From: B21-G16 sp003644825 [NCBI: Candidatus Zhuqueibacterota bacterium] | Lineage (GTDB): Bacteria > SM23-31 > B21-G16 | DNA: 8,727 nucleotides | Direction of reading: 5' to 3' | Assembly (NCBI GenBank): GCA_003644825.1 | Contig: QNDJ01000045.1 | Coordinates: forward strand, 1 to 8,727 | Part shown: positions 1 through 5,357 of the stretch, piece by piece | Numbering within the stretch: position 1 is the stretch's first letter | Layout: each line of letters starts with the position of its first letter | Position numbers and translations under genes: made by a program | Notes under the pieces: generated by a model | Told to the model about the DNA's origin: nothing | The model's input: only the letters and a program-made list of their open reading frames with translations | The model's database searches: none

Positions 1-327
1 GTTTTTGGTTTTGACCATACAGATGCTGGTGCCTGGCTGTCAGAAAAATGGAAATTACCCGACAGGATTCTTAAACCTATAAAATTCCATCACAAATCTA
101 AAAATATACCTGAAAATTTCTTAAAAGAAATCTATATAACGAGCATTGCTGATTACCTTGTGAAAAAGAATAATGTCGGATATAGTGGAGATAGTAAAAC
201 CCCTATCTTAAATAAAGATGCTATCAGAGAATTGAATTTGAAAGATAATGATCTTTTATTGTTCTCTAAGGAACTTATTAAATTGAAACCCAAAATAGAG
301 TCCTTCTTAAAAATATTAATTAAATAA
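1..327 (+). CDS. HDOD-domain signalling protein, C-terminal fragment (5' end outside window)
   Basis: The reading frame is open from the first base and ends at TAA 325-327, giving the last 108 residues of a protein. The visible start reads FGFDHTDAGAWLSEKWKLP, followed by an isoleucine-rich helix and a paired His-His (KFHH, about residues 29-32). This GxxHxxxGxxLxxxWxLP...HH pattern is the C-terminal signature of HDOD domains, which are related to HD phosphohydrolases but usually lack the full metal site. The remaining ~70 residues (EIYITSIADYLVKK, then a charged helical tail) resemble the helical end of such proteins. HDOD proteins usually act as regulatory or scaffold modules in bacterial signalling, and many carry extra N-terminal domains, which would lie upstream here. 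It lies 5' of a response-regulator gene on the same strand, so a signalling link is possible, but the 311-bp gap suggests separate transcription. No catalytic activity is claimed. Confidence 0.82.
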   Translation, partial: VFGFDHTDAGAWLSEKWKLPDRILKPIKFHHKSKNIPENFLKEIYITSIADYLVKKNNVGYSGDSKTPILNKDAIRELNLKDNDLLLFSKELIKLKPKIESFLKILIK

Positions 328-511
328 ACTGTACTTTTTTCACTCCATTAGAAATTTTGTTCATCCTTTAATTTTTTTATTTTCAGGTTATTCTTGCTGT
401 TCTTTTATATAAATTCCCCGGTTGGTAATCTGAATCTGTTTAATTATAAATAACTCACATTTATTAACAAGTATATTTCACAAGAAAAGCTCATTGTTTT
501 TTTCGGTTGTT

Positions 512-528
512 TTTTGTTACAAACAAAA
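512..528. repeat. Perfect 7-bp inverted repeat with 3-nt centre
   Basis: TTTTGTT, a 3-nt ACA centre, then AACAAAA form a perfect inverted repeat. It holds only one G:C pair per arm, so an RNA hairpin would be weak. A dyad of this form could be a DNA-binding site. It sits just upstream of the better-placed promoter candidate at 537-565, where an operator could lie. In such an AT-rich region a chance match is quite possible. Confidence 0.3.
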
Positions 529-536
529 TACTTCTA

Positions 537-565
537 TTGAGATTATTTTTCATTTCTTTTATTGT
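537..565 (+). promoter_or_regulatory. Candidate sigma70-like promoter upstream of porX
   Basis: TTGAGA (537-542) matches the -35 consensus at five of six positions. A 17-nt spacer separates it from TATTGT (560-565), which matches the -10 consensus at four of six. Transcription would start near 572, giving a leader of about 67 nt that includes the CCCTGCAGGG palindrome. Matches of this quality are common by chance in AT-rich DNA, and the promoter consensus of this lineage is unknown (Bacteroidota use a different one). Confidence 0.22.
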
Positions 566-575
566 AAAAATATAA

Positions 576-585
576 CCCTGCAGGG
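576..585. repeat. 10-bp perfect GC-rich palindrome
   Basis: CCCTGCAGGG is perfectly self-complementary and stands out as one of the few GC-rich stretches in a very AT-rich gap. It lies 54 bp before the preferred porX start. With no loop it cannot form a good intramolecular hairpin and no T run follows, so it is not a terminator. A dimeric regulator site, or chance, are the alternatives. The flanking bases do not extend the symmetry. Confidence 0.4.
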
Positions 586-602
586 AAGTCCTTAATAAAT
601 CC

Positions 603-631
603 TTGATTATTTCTTATTTTTCTAATATATT
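603..631 (+). promoter_or_regulatory. Candidate promoter giving a leaderless porX mRNA
   Basis: TTGATT (603-608) and TATATT (626-631) are separated by 17 nt and match the -35 and -10 consensus at four and five of six positions. Transcription from here would start at about 637-640, almost exactly on the porX ATG at 639. No Shine-Dalgarno sequence precedes that ATG. The region is so AT-rich that this may be coincidence. Confidence 0.22.
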
Positions 632-638
632 TAAAAAT

Positions 639-2195
639 ATGAATATTAAAGCAAAAATACTCTGGGCAGATGATGAGATAGATCTTTTGAAGGCTCATTT
701 GCTTTTTCTTGAGGAAAAGGGCTATTCTGTTCAAACGGTAACAAATGGTGAAGATGCAGTTGCTTTTATGCAGAAAGAGGATTTCGATATTGTATTTCTG
801 GATGAAACAATGCCCGGTATGGATGGTTTAGAAGCACTTGTCAGAATAAAAGAAATCAAGCCAGGTGTTCCAGTTGTGATGGTAACGAAAAACGAAGAAG
901 AAAGCTTGATGGAAGAAGCAATTGGCTCAAAAATTGATGATTATCTGACAAAACCTGTGAATCCGAGTCAGCTCTTGCTTTCCTGTAAAAAATGTCTTGA
1001 AAAGAAAAGAATAAAAAAAGAGAGAATTTCCAGAAAATATGCAGAAAAATTTTCAGAAATATACCAGATACTTAATAATCAACCTGATTTTAAGAACTGG
1101 ATGGATTTGCATATTCGATTGTGTGAATGGGAAATTGAGATTGATGAATACCCTGATATGGGAATGACCGATACTTTAACAGACCTCAGAAAAGAGTGTA
1201 ATTCTCTTTTTTCAAGATATGTTGAGAAACATTACAGGGAATGGATATTTGGAAATAATAGACCTGAACTTTCTATTGATGTTGTTCCTTCACATATTAT
1301 TCCTGAGTTAAAGAATGGTAAAAAGGTGGTATTTATAGTGCTTGATTGTATCAGATTGGACCAGTGGCTTGTTATTGAACCGTATTTATATGATTATTTT
1401 AATATTGAAAAGGAATATTATTTTTCAATTCTTCCGACGGCTACACCATATTCAAGGAATTCTATGTTCAGCGGGCTCTTTCCCCGAGAAATTGAAAAAC
1501 GTTATCCAGACATCTGGCAGGAATGGGATGATGAAGACGATAGTAGAAATAGACACGAAAAAGAGTTGCTTGATATTCTATTAAAGAAAAATGGAGTGAA
1601 TCTAAACCCTGAATTAAAATATGTAAAAATACTTAATGTGGATGATGCAAAAACTCTGGAAAGAAACCTTTCATCTTTTCTAAATCTTCAATTGCTTGTA
1701 ATTGTGATAAATTTTGCGGATCTTCTTGCTCATAAGAGAAGTGAGTCAGAAGTATTAAAAGAGATTACCAAAAACGAGTCTGCTTACAGGTCTGTTACCC
1801 GTTCCTGGTTTGAACATTCATCACTTTTTTACATACTGAGGAATATTGCAGGAAAAGAAAATATTGTTTTTATAACATCAGACCACGGAAGTATAAGAGG
1901 CAAGAGAGGAACCAAAGTAATTGGAGACAGGGAAACATCACCTAATTTAAGGTATAAGTATGGGAGAAATTTGCAGGTAGATCCCAGAAATGCTATTGTA
2001 ATTAAAAATCCTTATGATTACAGACTACCTGAAAGAAATATTAACTGTCAGTATATTATTGCCAAGGAAGATTTTATTTTTCTTTATCCTACAGGGTATC
2101 ATCATTATTATAACCTGTATAAAGACAGTTTTCAGCATGGTGGTGTTTCACTTGAAGAGATGGTTTTGCCAATTGTTAAACTCATTGGAAAATAG
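639..2195 (+). CDS. porX: PorX-like response regulator with PglZ/alkaline-phosphatase-type output domain
   Basis: The 518-residue product begins with a CheY-type receiver: acidic pair D11/D12, predicted phosphoacceptor D55 in IVFLDETMPG, T83 and K105 (DYLTKPVNP). A helical linker spans roughly 125-215. An alkaline-phosphatase-superfamily PglZ domain follows, with metal-site candidates D236 (VLDCIRLDQW), T267/T269 (ILPTATPYSRNSMFSG), D361 and H365 (NFADLLAH), D415-H416 (TSDHGS) and H500 (FQHGG). This order matches PorX, which in Bacteroidota regulates type IX secretion and has been reported to act as a phosphodiesterase on oligonucleotides. All expected catalytic positions appear intact, so an active, phosphorylation-controlled enzyme is inferred. 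There is no DNA-binding domain. The ATG at 639 is preferred because homologs start just before KILWADDE; an in-frame TTG at 603 would add 12 hydrophobic residues. tsaE follows after 5 nt. The partner kinase and any type IX genes are not in the window. Confidence 0.9.
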   Translation: MNIKAKILWADDEIDLLKAHLLFLEEKGYSVQTVTNGEDAVAFMQKEDFDIVFLDETMPGMDGLEALVRIKEIKPGVPVVMVTKNEEESLMEEAIGSKIDDYLTKPVNPSQLLLSCKKCLEKKRIKKERISRKYAEKFSEIYQILNNQPDFKNWMDLHIRLCEWEIEIDEYPDMGMTDTLTDLRKECNSLFSRYVEKHYREWIFGNNRPELSIDVVPSHIIPELKNGKKVVFIVLDCIRLDQWLVIEPYLYDYFNIEKEYYFSILPTATPYSRNSMFSGLFPREIEKRYPDIWQEWDDEDDSRNRHEKELLDILLKKNGVNLNPELKYVKILNVDDAKTLERNLSSFLNLQLLVIVINFADLLAHKRSESEVLKEITKNESAYRSVTRSWFEHSSLFYILRNIAGKENIVFITSDHGSIRGKRGTKVIGDRETSPNLRYKYGRNLQVDPRNAIVIKNPYDYRLPERNINCQYIIAKEDFIFLYPTGYHHYYNLYKDSFQHGGVSLEEMVLPIVKLIGK

Positions 2196-2200
2196 ACTTG

Positions 2201-2620
2201 ATGGTGATATCAAGAAGTAGCCGGGAAACTTATAGATTAGGTATAGAGATTTCTAAAATTTTAAAAATAAAAGATATTGTTTCAATATATGGAGAGCTTG
2301 GAACAGGGAAAACGAGGATTATCCAGGGTATTTGTAGGGGGCTTGGTGTGAAAGAGAGGGTTACAAGCCCTTCTTTTGCATTAATAAATGAATATTCAGG
2401 AAAATTAAAAGTATATCATTTTGATTTTTTCAGAGTAAATAGTTTATCTGAAGCAATGGAACTCGGTTGTATTGATTATTTTTATGATGATGGTATCTGT
2501 CTTATAGAATGGCCTGAAAAAATTGAGAAACTTCTACCTGAAAAAAGAATTAATGTTATTATTCAATACCATAAAGAAAGAAAGAATTGGAGAAGGATAG
2601 AAATAATAAGGAACCCCTAA
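2201..2620 (+). CDS. tsaE: tRNA t6A37 threonylcarbamoyladenosine biosynthesis ATPase TsaE
   Basis: This 139-residue cytoplasmic ATPase belongs to the TsaBDE complex that, with TsaC, makes N6-threonylcarbamoyladenosine at position 37 of ANN-decoding tRNAs. The P-loop GELGTGKT is at 31-38. It is followed by the family motifs TSPSFALINEY (55-65), HFDFFRV (73-79) and LIEWPEKIEKLLP (101-113), where the Glu-Trp pair is characteristic. Length is normal (E. coli 153). The ATG at 2201 is chosen because GGAA at 2187-2190 lies 10 nt upstream; a TTG at 2198 directly before it is the alternative. It starts 5 nt after the porX stop and its 3' end overlaps or abuts tsaB, which suggests translational coupling. 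Confidence 0.95.
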   Translation: MVISRSSRETYRLGIEISKILKIKDIVSIYGELGTGKTRIIQGICRGLGVKERVTSPSFALINEYSGKLKVYHFDFFRVNSLSEAMELGCIDYFYDDGICLIEWPEKIEKLLPEKRINVIIQYHKERKNWRRIEIIRNP

Positions 2621-3282
2621 TTTTAGGATTGGAGACTTCTTATAGGATTTGTGGTGTATCACTTACAAGAGGTGAAAAGTTAATAGCTGAATTGAACATT
2701 GATGCATACAGGTCTCATACTGAAAAACTTCTAAATTTGATTATAGACCTATTGAGATATGCTGAAATGGAACTTAAAATGGTGGATTTAATAGCGGTTT
2801 CGATTGGACCGGGTTCTTATACAGGATTAAGAGTTGGATTGAGCACTGCAAAAGGATTGGCTTTTAGTCTTAACAGACCGATTGTGGGTGTAAGAACCCA
2901 TCTGGTACTTGCTTATCCTTTTAGAAATTATGCAAGATGGCTATGTTCAGTAATACCTTCAAAATCTGGAGAGATTTACAGGGTTTATTTTGAGTTTAGA
3001 AATGGAAAATGCAAAAAACAGGAAGGTATGGGGGCAATTAAACTTGAGGAGTTCTATTCCGAATTGAAAAAGAAAAAGCCTGCTATATGTGGTATTGTTG
3101 ACGGGCTTGATTTAAATTATCTGGAGAATTTTGTTGGTTGTCAGTTTTTAAGTAAAAAAGGTTCATTTCCTGAAAGTTATTATGTTAGTGTTTTAGGATA
3201 CGAGAAATATCTGGCTGGTGATTTTTCAGATATTATCACCCTGGAACCATTTTATATAAAAGATTTTCCAGATAGAAAATGA
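2587..3282 (+). CDS. tsaB: tRNA t6A biosynthesis complex subunit TsaB
   Basis: TsaB is the catalytically inactive ASKHA-fold partner that dimerises with TsaD in t6A synthesis. The signature GPGSYTGLRVGLSTAKGLA (residues 74-92, counting from the TTG) and the first strand LILGLETS (11-18) identify it. The HTEKLLNLI segment (44-52) also fits. Length is 231 residues from TTG 2587, normal for the family. The start is uncertain. TTG 2587 overlaps tsaE by 34 nt and adds about ten polar residues before the first strand, and the purine-rich GGAGAAGG at 2589-2596 would then lie inside the gene. An in-frame ATT at 2620, six nt after AAGGAA (2608-2613), would give a 220-residue protein beginning M-L-G-L-E-T-S, the usual family start. 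The 3' end overlaps rimI by 4 nt (ATGA). TsaD must be encoded elsewhere. Confidence 0.92.
   Translation: MEKDRNNKEPLILGLETSYRICGVSLTRGEKLIAELNIDAYRSHTEKLLNLIIDLLRYAEMELKMVDLIAVSIGPGSYTGLRVGLSTAKGLAFSLNRPIVGVRTHLVLAYPFRNYARWLCSVIPSKSGEIYRVYFEFRNGKCKKQEGMGAIKLEEFYSELKKKKPAICGIVDGLDLNYLENFVGCQFLSKKGSFPESYYVSVLGYEKYLAGDFSDIITLEPFYIKDFPDRK
2608..2613 (+). promoter_or_regulatory. Candidate ribosome binding site for an ATT start of tsaB
   Basis: AAGGAA ends six nt before an in-frame ATT at 2620-2622, whose first base is also the last base of the tsaE TAA. The spacing is good for a Shine-Dalgarno sequence, and no ATG, GTG or TTG lies at a suitable distance that would preserve the first beta strand. 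It matters because it would decide the tsaB start. Confidence 0.35.
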
Positions 3283-3737
3283 AAGTTATAATCAGGCGGA
3301 TGAGATTCTCAGATGTAGAAGAGGTGAGCACCCTTGAAAAAGAAATATTCAGTAATCCCTGGTCTAAATATAGTATAATGCAAAATTTATTTCATTCAGA
3401 TGTATGTTTTTCTTTTGTAGCAGAAGTTGATAAAAAAATAGCAGGATATGCTTTTACCTGGATAGTTAGGGATGAACTTCATATTGGTAATATAGCTGTA
3501 AAAAAGGAAATGAGAAGAAAAAAAATTGCAGAGTCTTTGATGAAGAAAATAATTGAAAAAGGAAGAATATATGGTTGTTCTTATGCTTATCTGGAGGTTA
3601 GAAAATCTAATGAAGCAGCTATTTCTCTCTATAAAAAGTTTGGTTTTGTAAAAAATGGAGTCAGGAAAAGATATTATCCTGATAATAATGAAGATGCTAT
3701 AATAATGTTTAAGTATTATAAAAATAAGAAAAAATAA
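3279..3737 (+). CDS. rimI: Ribosomal protein S18-alanine N-acetyltransferase RimI-type GNAT
   Basis: This 152-residue GNAT-family acetyltransferase resembles RimI, which acetylates the N-terminal alanine of ribosomal protein S18. The N-terminal RRMRFSDVEEVSTLEKEIF, NPWS at 27-30, HIGNIAVKKEMRRKKIA (68-84) and the C-terminal LEVRKSNEAAISLYKKFGF (105-123) are all family-typical. E106 and Y118 align with the general base and general acid known from E. coli RimI. The acetyl-CoA pyrophosphate loop normally reads R-x-x-G-x-G/A but here is RRKKIA (79-84), with lysine in place of the conserved glycine. The gene overlaps tsaB by 4 nt (ATGA) and has no clear Shine-Dalgarno sequence, so coupled translation is likely. 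The tsaE-tsaB-rimI order is common in bacteria. Another N-acetyltransferase substrate cannot be excluded. Confidence 0.88.
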   Translation: MKVIIRRMRFSDVEEVSTLEKEIFSNPWSKYSIMQNLFHSDVCFSFVAEVDKKIAGYAFTWIVRDELHIGNIAVKKEMRRKKIAESLMKKIIEKGRIYGCSYAYLEVRKSNEAAISLYKKFGFVKNGVRKRYYPDNNEDAIIMFKYYKNKKK

Positions 3738-3739
3738 AA

Positions 3740-4582
3740 ATGGAATGGTTTAAGAGAGTTAAGGAAGGGGTATTTCCTCAAAAGAAAAAAGATTTACCCG
3801 AAGGAATATGGATAAGGTGTGAAAAATGTAAGGAGATTTTATATAGAAAAGAGCTTGAAAAAAACCTTAAAGTATGTTTTAAATGTGGTCATCATTTTAG
3901 AATAGGAGCAAAAGATTATATAAAACTTATTCTTGATAAGGATAGTTTTTCAGAGTTAGATGGGAATTTGAAATCAGTTGACCCATTAAAGTTTAAGGAT
4001 ACAAAAAAATACAAAGATAGATTAAAGGAAGCCATCGGAAAAACGAAAATGAACGAAGCAATTATAACGGGATTTGGAAAGATTAATGGTAGAGATGTTG
4101 TTTTTGGGGCAATGGATTTCAGGTTTATTGGTGGAAGTATGGGGTCGGTTGTAGGAGAAAAAGTGAAAAGAGCTACTGAAAAAGCTATGGATAAAATGTG
4201 TCCGTTAATAATTGTTTGTGCTTCTGGTGGTGCCCGAATGATGGAAGGCCCTATATCATTAATGCAGATGGCAAAAACGAGTACTATGCTTGCGAAATTT
4301 TCTCAGAAAAAGGGTATATATATTACGGTTTTAACTAATCCAACGACAGCAGGTGTAATGGCAAGTTTTGCTATGCTTGGGGATATTATTATAGCAGAAC
4401 CAGGTGCATTACTTGGATTTGCAGGCCCAAGGGTTATAAAACAAACTATTGGTGAAGATCTTCCTGAGGGGTTCCAGAGTTCAGAATTTCTTCAGGAACA
4501 TGGTTTTGTTGACCTTGTTGTTCCAAGAGGAGAATTAAGAAATAAATTGATTGAGATTTTAAATTTCTTTTATCAGGATTAA
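3740..4582 (+). CDS. accD: Acetyl-CoA carboxylase carboxyltransferase subunit beta AccD
   Basis: AccD pairs with AccA to move carboxyl from carboxybiotin to acetyl-CoA, making malonyl-CoA for fatty-acid synthesis. The 280-residue protein has the zinc ribbon with cysteines 27, 30, 46 and 49, followed by the crotonase-fold carboxyltransferase core. Diagnostic segments are GGSMGSVVGEK (131-141), CASGGARMMEG (160-170) and AEPGALLGFAGPRVI (219-233). Length matches the family (about 280-305). The start ATG lies 2 nt after the rimI stop, and the sequence before it is A-rich without a clear Shine-Dalgarno sequence, which suggests coupled translation. accA is not present and must lie elsewhere. Nothing looks degraded. 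Confidence 0.97.
   Translation: MEWFKRVKEGVFPQKKKDLPEGIWIRCEKCKEILYRKELEKNLKVCFKCGHHFRIGAKDYIKLILDKDSFSELDGNLKSVDPLKFKDTKKYKDRLKEAIGKTKMNEAIITGFGKINGRDVVFGAMDFRFIGGSMGSVVGEKVKRATEKAMDKMCPLIIVCASGGARMMEGPISLMQMAKTSTMLAKFSQKKGIYITVLTNPTTAGVMASFAMLGDIIIAEPGALLGFAGPRVIKQTIGEDLPEGFQSSEFLQEHGFVDLVVPRGELRNKLIEILNFFYQD
4575..4578 (+). promoter_or_regulatory. Ribosome binding site supporting a TTG start for surE
   Basis: AGGA lies 8 nt before TTG 4587, inside the last codons of accD. No in-frame ATG or GTG precedes the essential LLTNDDG motif, so this site supports TTG as the surE start. Confidence 0.55.
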
Positions 4583-4586
4583 AAAT

Positions 4587-5351
4587 TTGGAAAAAGAAAT
4601 ACTTCTTACAAATGATGATGGAATTTATTCACAGGGATTATATGCTCTTTATCGGGAGATGAAGAAGCTCGGAAAGGTTACTATTGTAGCACCTGATACT
4701 GAAAAAAGTGCAGTTGGGCATGCAATTACTTTGTCGAGCCCTCTAAGGTTCTGGGAAATTAAAAGAAATGGAAGAGTTTTTGGTTATGCTGTAAATGGAA
4801 CTCCTGCCGATTGTGTAAAAATTGCTGTTAAAGTGATAATGAAAAGAAAGCCCGATATTGTTATTTCCGGTATAAATAGGGGACCTAATACTGCAATGAA
4901 TGTTATTTATTCTGGAACAGTGTCGGCAGCAACCGAAGCTTCTATTCTGGGGATATATTCTTTTGCCGTTTCTCTTACATCAAGGGAATATGATGATTTT
5001 TCAGCTTCTGCCTGTTTTTCTAAAAAATTAGCTAAAAAAATCTTCAGATACGGGCTCCCTGAAGGAACCTTCCTAAATGTTAACATTCCCCCCGGGAAAA
5101 AAGAAGATATAAAAGGTGTTAAAATTACTTCTCAGGGAAAAGGAAGATTTATCGAAGAATTTGAAAAAAGAGTTGACCCTTCTAAAAGAAGTTATTACTG
5201 GTTGAAGGGAGATAGACTGGAAATAGATGAAGATGAAAATGTTGATGAAGTTGCAATTAAAAATGGAAAAATATCTATTACACCCATTCATTATGATATG
5301 ACAAATTACTCTGTTATAGAGTTATTTAAGAACTGGAACTTAACGATATAG
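4587..5351 (+). CDS. surE: 5'/3'-nucleotidase (survival protein) SurE
   Basis: SurE is a metal-dependent cytoplasmic phosphatase that removes phosphate from nucleoside 5'- or 3'-monophosphates; some members also hydrolyse short polyphosphate. The 254-residue product starts at TTG, directly before the strand carrying the metal ligands. The four ligands known from Thermotoga SurE are present: D10 and D11 (LLTNDDG), S41 (EKSAVGHA) and N97 (SGINRGPN). The motif GTPADCVKIA (71-80) and the glycine-rich SGTVSAATEA segment also fit. The C-terminal half carries the long charged insert with WLKGD and the final TPIHYDMTNY typical of the dimer-swap region. It sits 4 nt after accD and 6 nt before guaA. 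In many bacteria surE neighbours pcm, which is absent here. Confidence 0.96.
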   Translation: MEKEILLTNDDGIYSQGLYALYREMKKLGKVTIVAPDTEKSAVGHAITLSSPLRFWEIKRNGRVFGYAVNGTPADCVKIAVKVIMKRKPDIVISGINRGPNTAMNVIYSGTVSAATEASILGIYSFAVSLTSREYDDFSASACFSKKLAKKIFRYGLPEGTFLNVNIPPGKKEDIKGVKITSQGKGRFIEEFEKRVDPSKRSYYWLKGDRLEIDEDENVDEVAIKNGKISITPIHYDMTNYSVIELFKNWNLTI

Positions 5352-5357
5352 TTAGAT

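Larger units (their letters stand above)
328..638. other. AT-rich intergenic region between the HDOD gene and porX
   Basis: This 311-bp gap has no credible gene on either strand. It is very AT-rich, with long T runs on the + strand (for example 347-352, 381-387 and 497-503). No GC-rich hairpin followed by a T run is visible after the HDOD stop, so a classical intrinsic terminator is not evident. It contains two short perfect inverted repeats (512-528 and 576-585) and two weak sigma70-like promoter candidates, listed separately. It is the only long non-coding stretch in the window and so the most likely control region for the eight-gene cluster downstream. Confidence 0.8.

Noticed and set aside
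576-585. CCCTGCAGGG as part of an intrinsic terminator for the HDOD gene.
   Set aside because: It has no loop, no T run follows, and it lies about 250 bp beyond the HDOD stop.
328-638. tRNA, small RNA gene or CRISPR repeats in the intergenic gap.
   Set aside because: No cloverleaf, no regularly spaced direct repeats and no GC-rich structured segment could be found by eye.
543-734. 63-codon minus-strand frame across the intergenic region and the start of porX.
   Set aside because: It overlaps the conserved receiver coding sequence antisense, lacks a recognisable family and looks like chance in AT-rich DNA.
1342-1584. 80-codon alternative + frame inside porX.
   Set aside because: It is an out-of-frame shadow of a gene with conserved metal-site motifs and has no domain of its own.
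639-2195. PglZ domain as evidence for a BREX phage-defence locus.
   Set aside because: The PglZ domain is fused to an N-terminal receiver as in PorX, and no brxA, brxB, brxC, pglX or brxL-like gene is present; the neighbours are housekeeping genes.
639-2195. Presence of a type IX secretion system.
   Set aside because: Only the PorX-like regulator is seen. No secretion component, sortase-type protein or C-terminal sorting domain is in the window, and PorX-like proteins occur without the secretion system.
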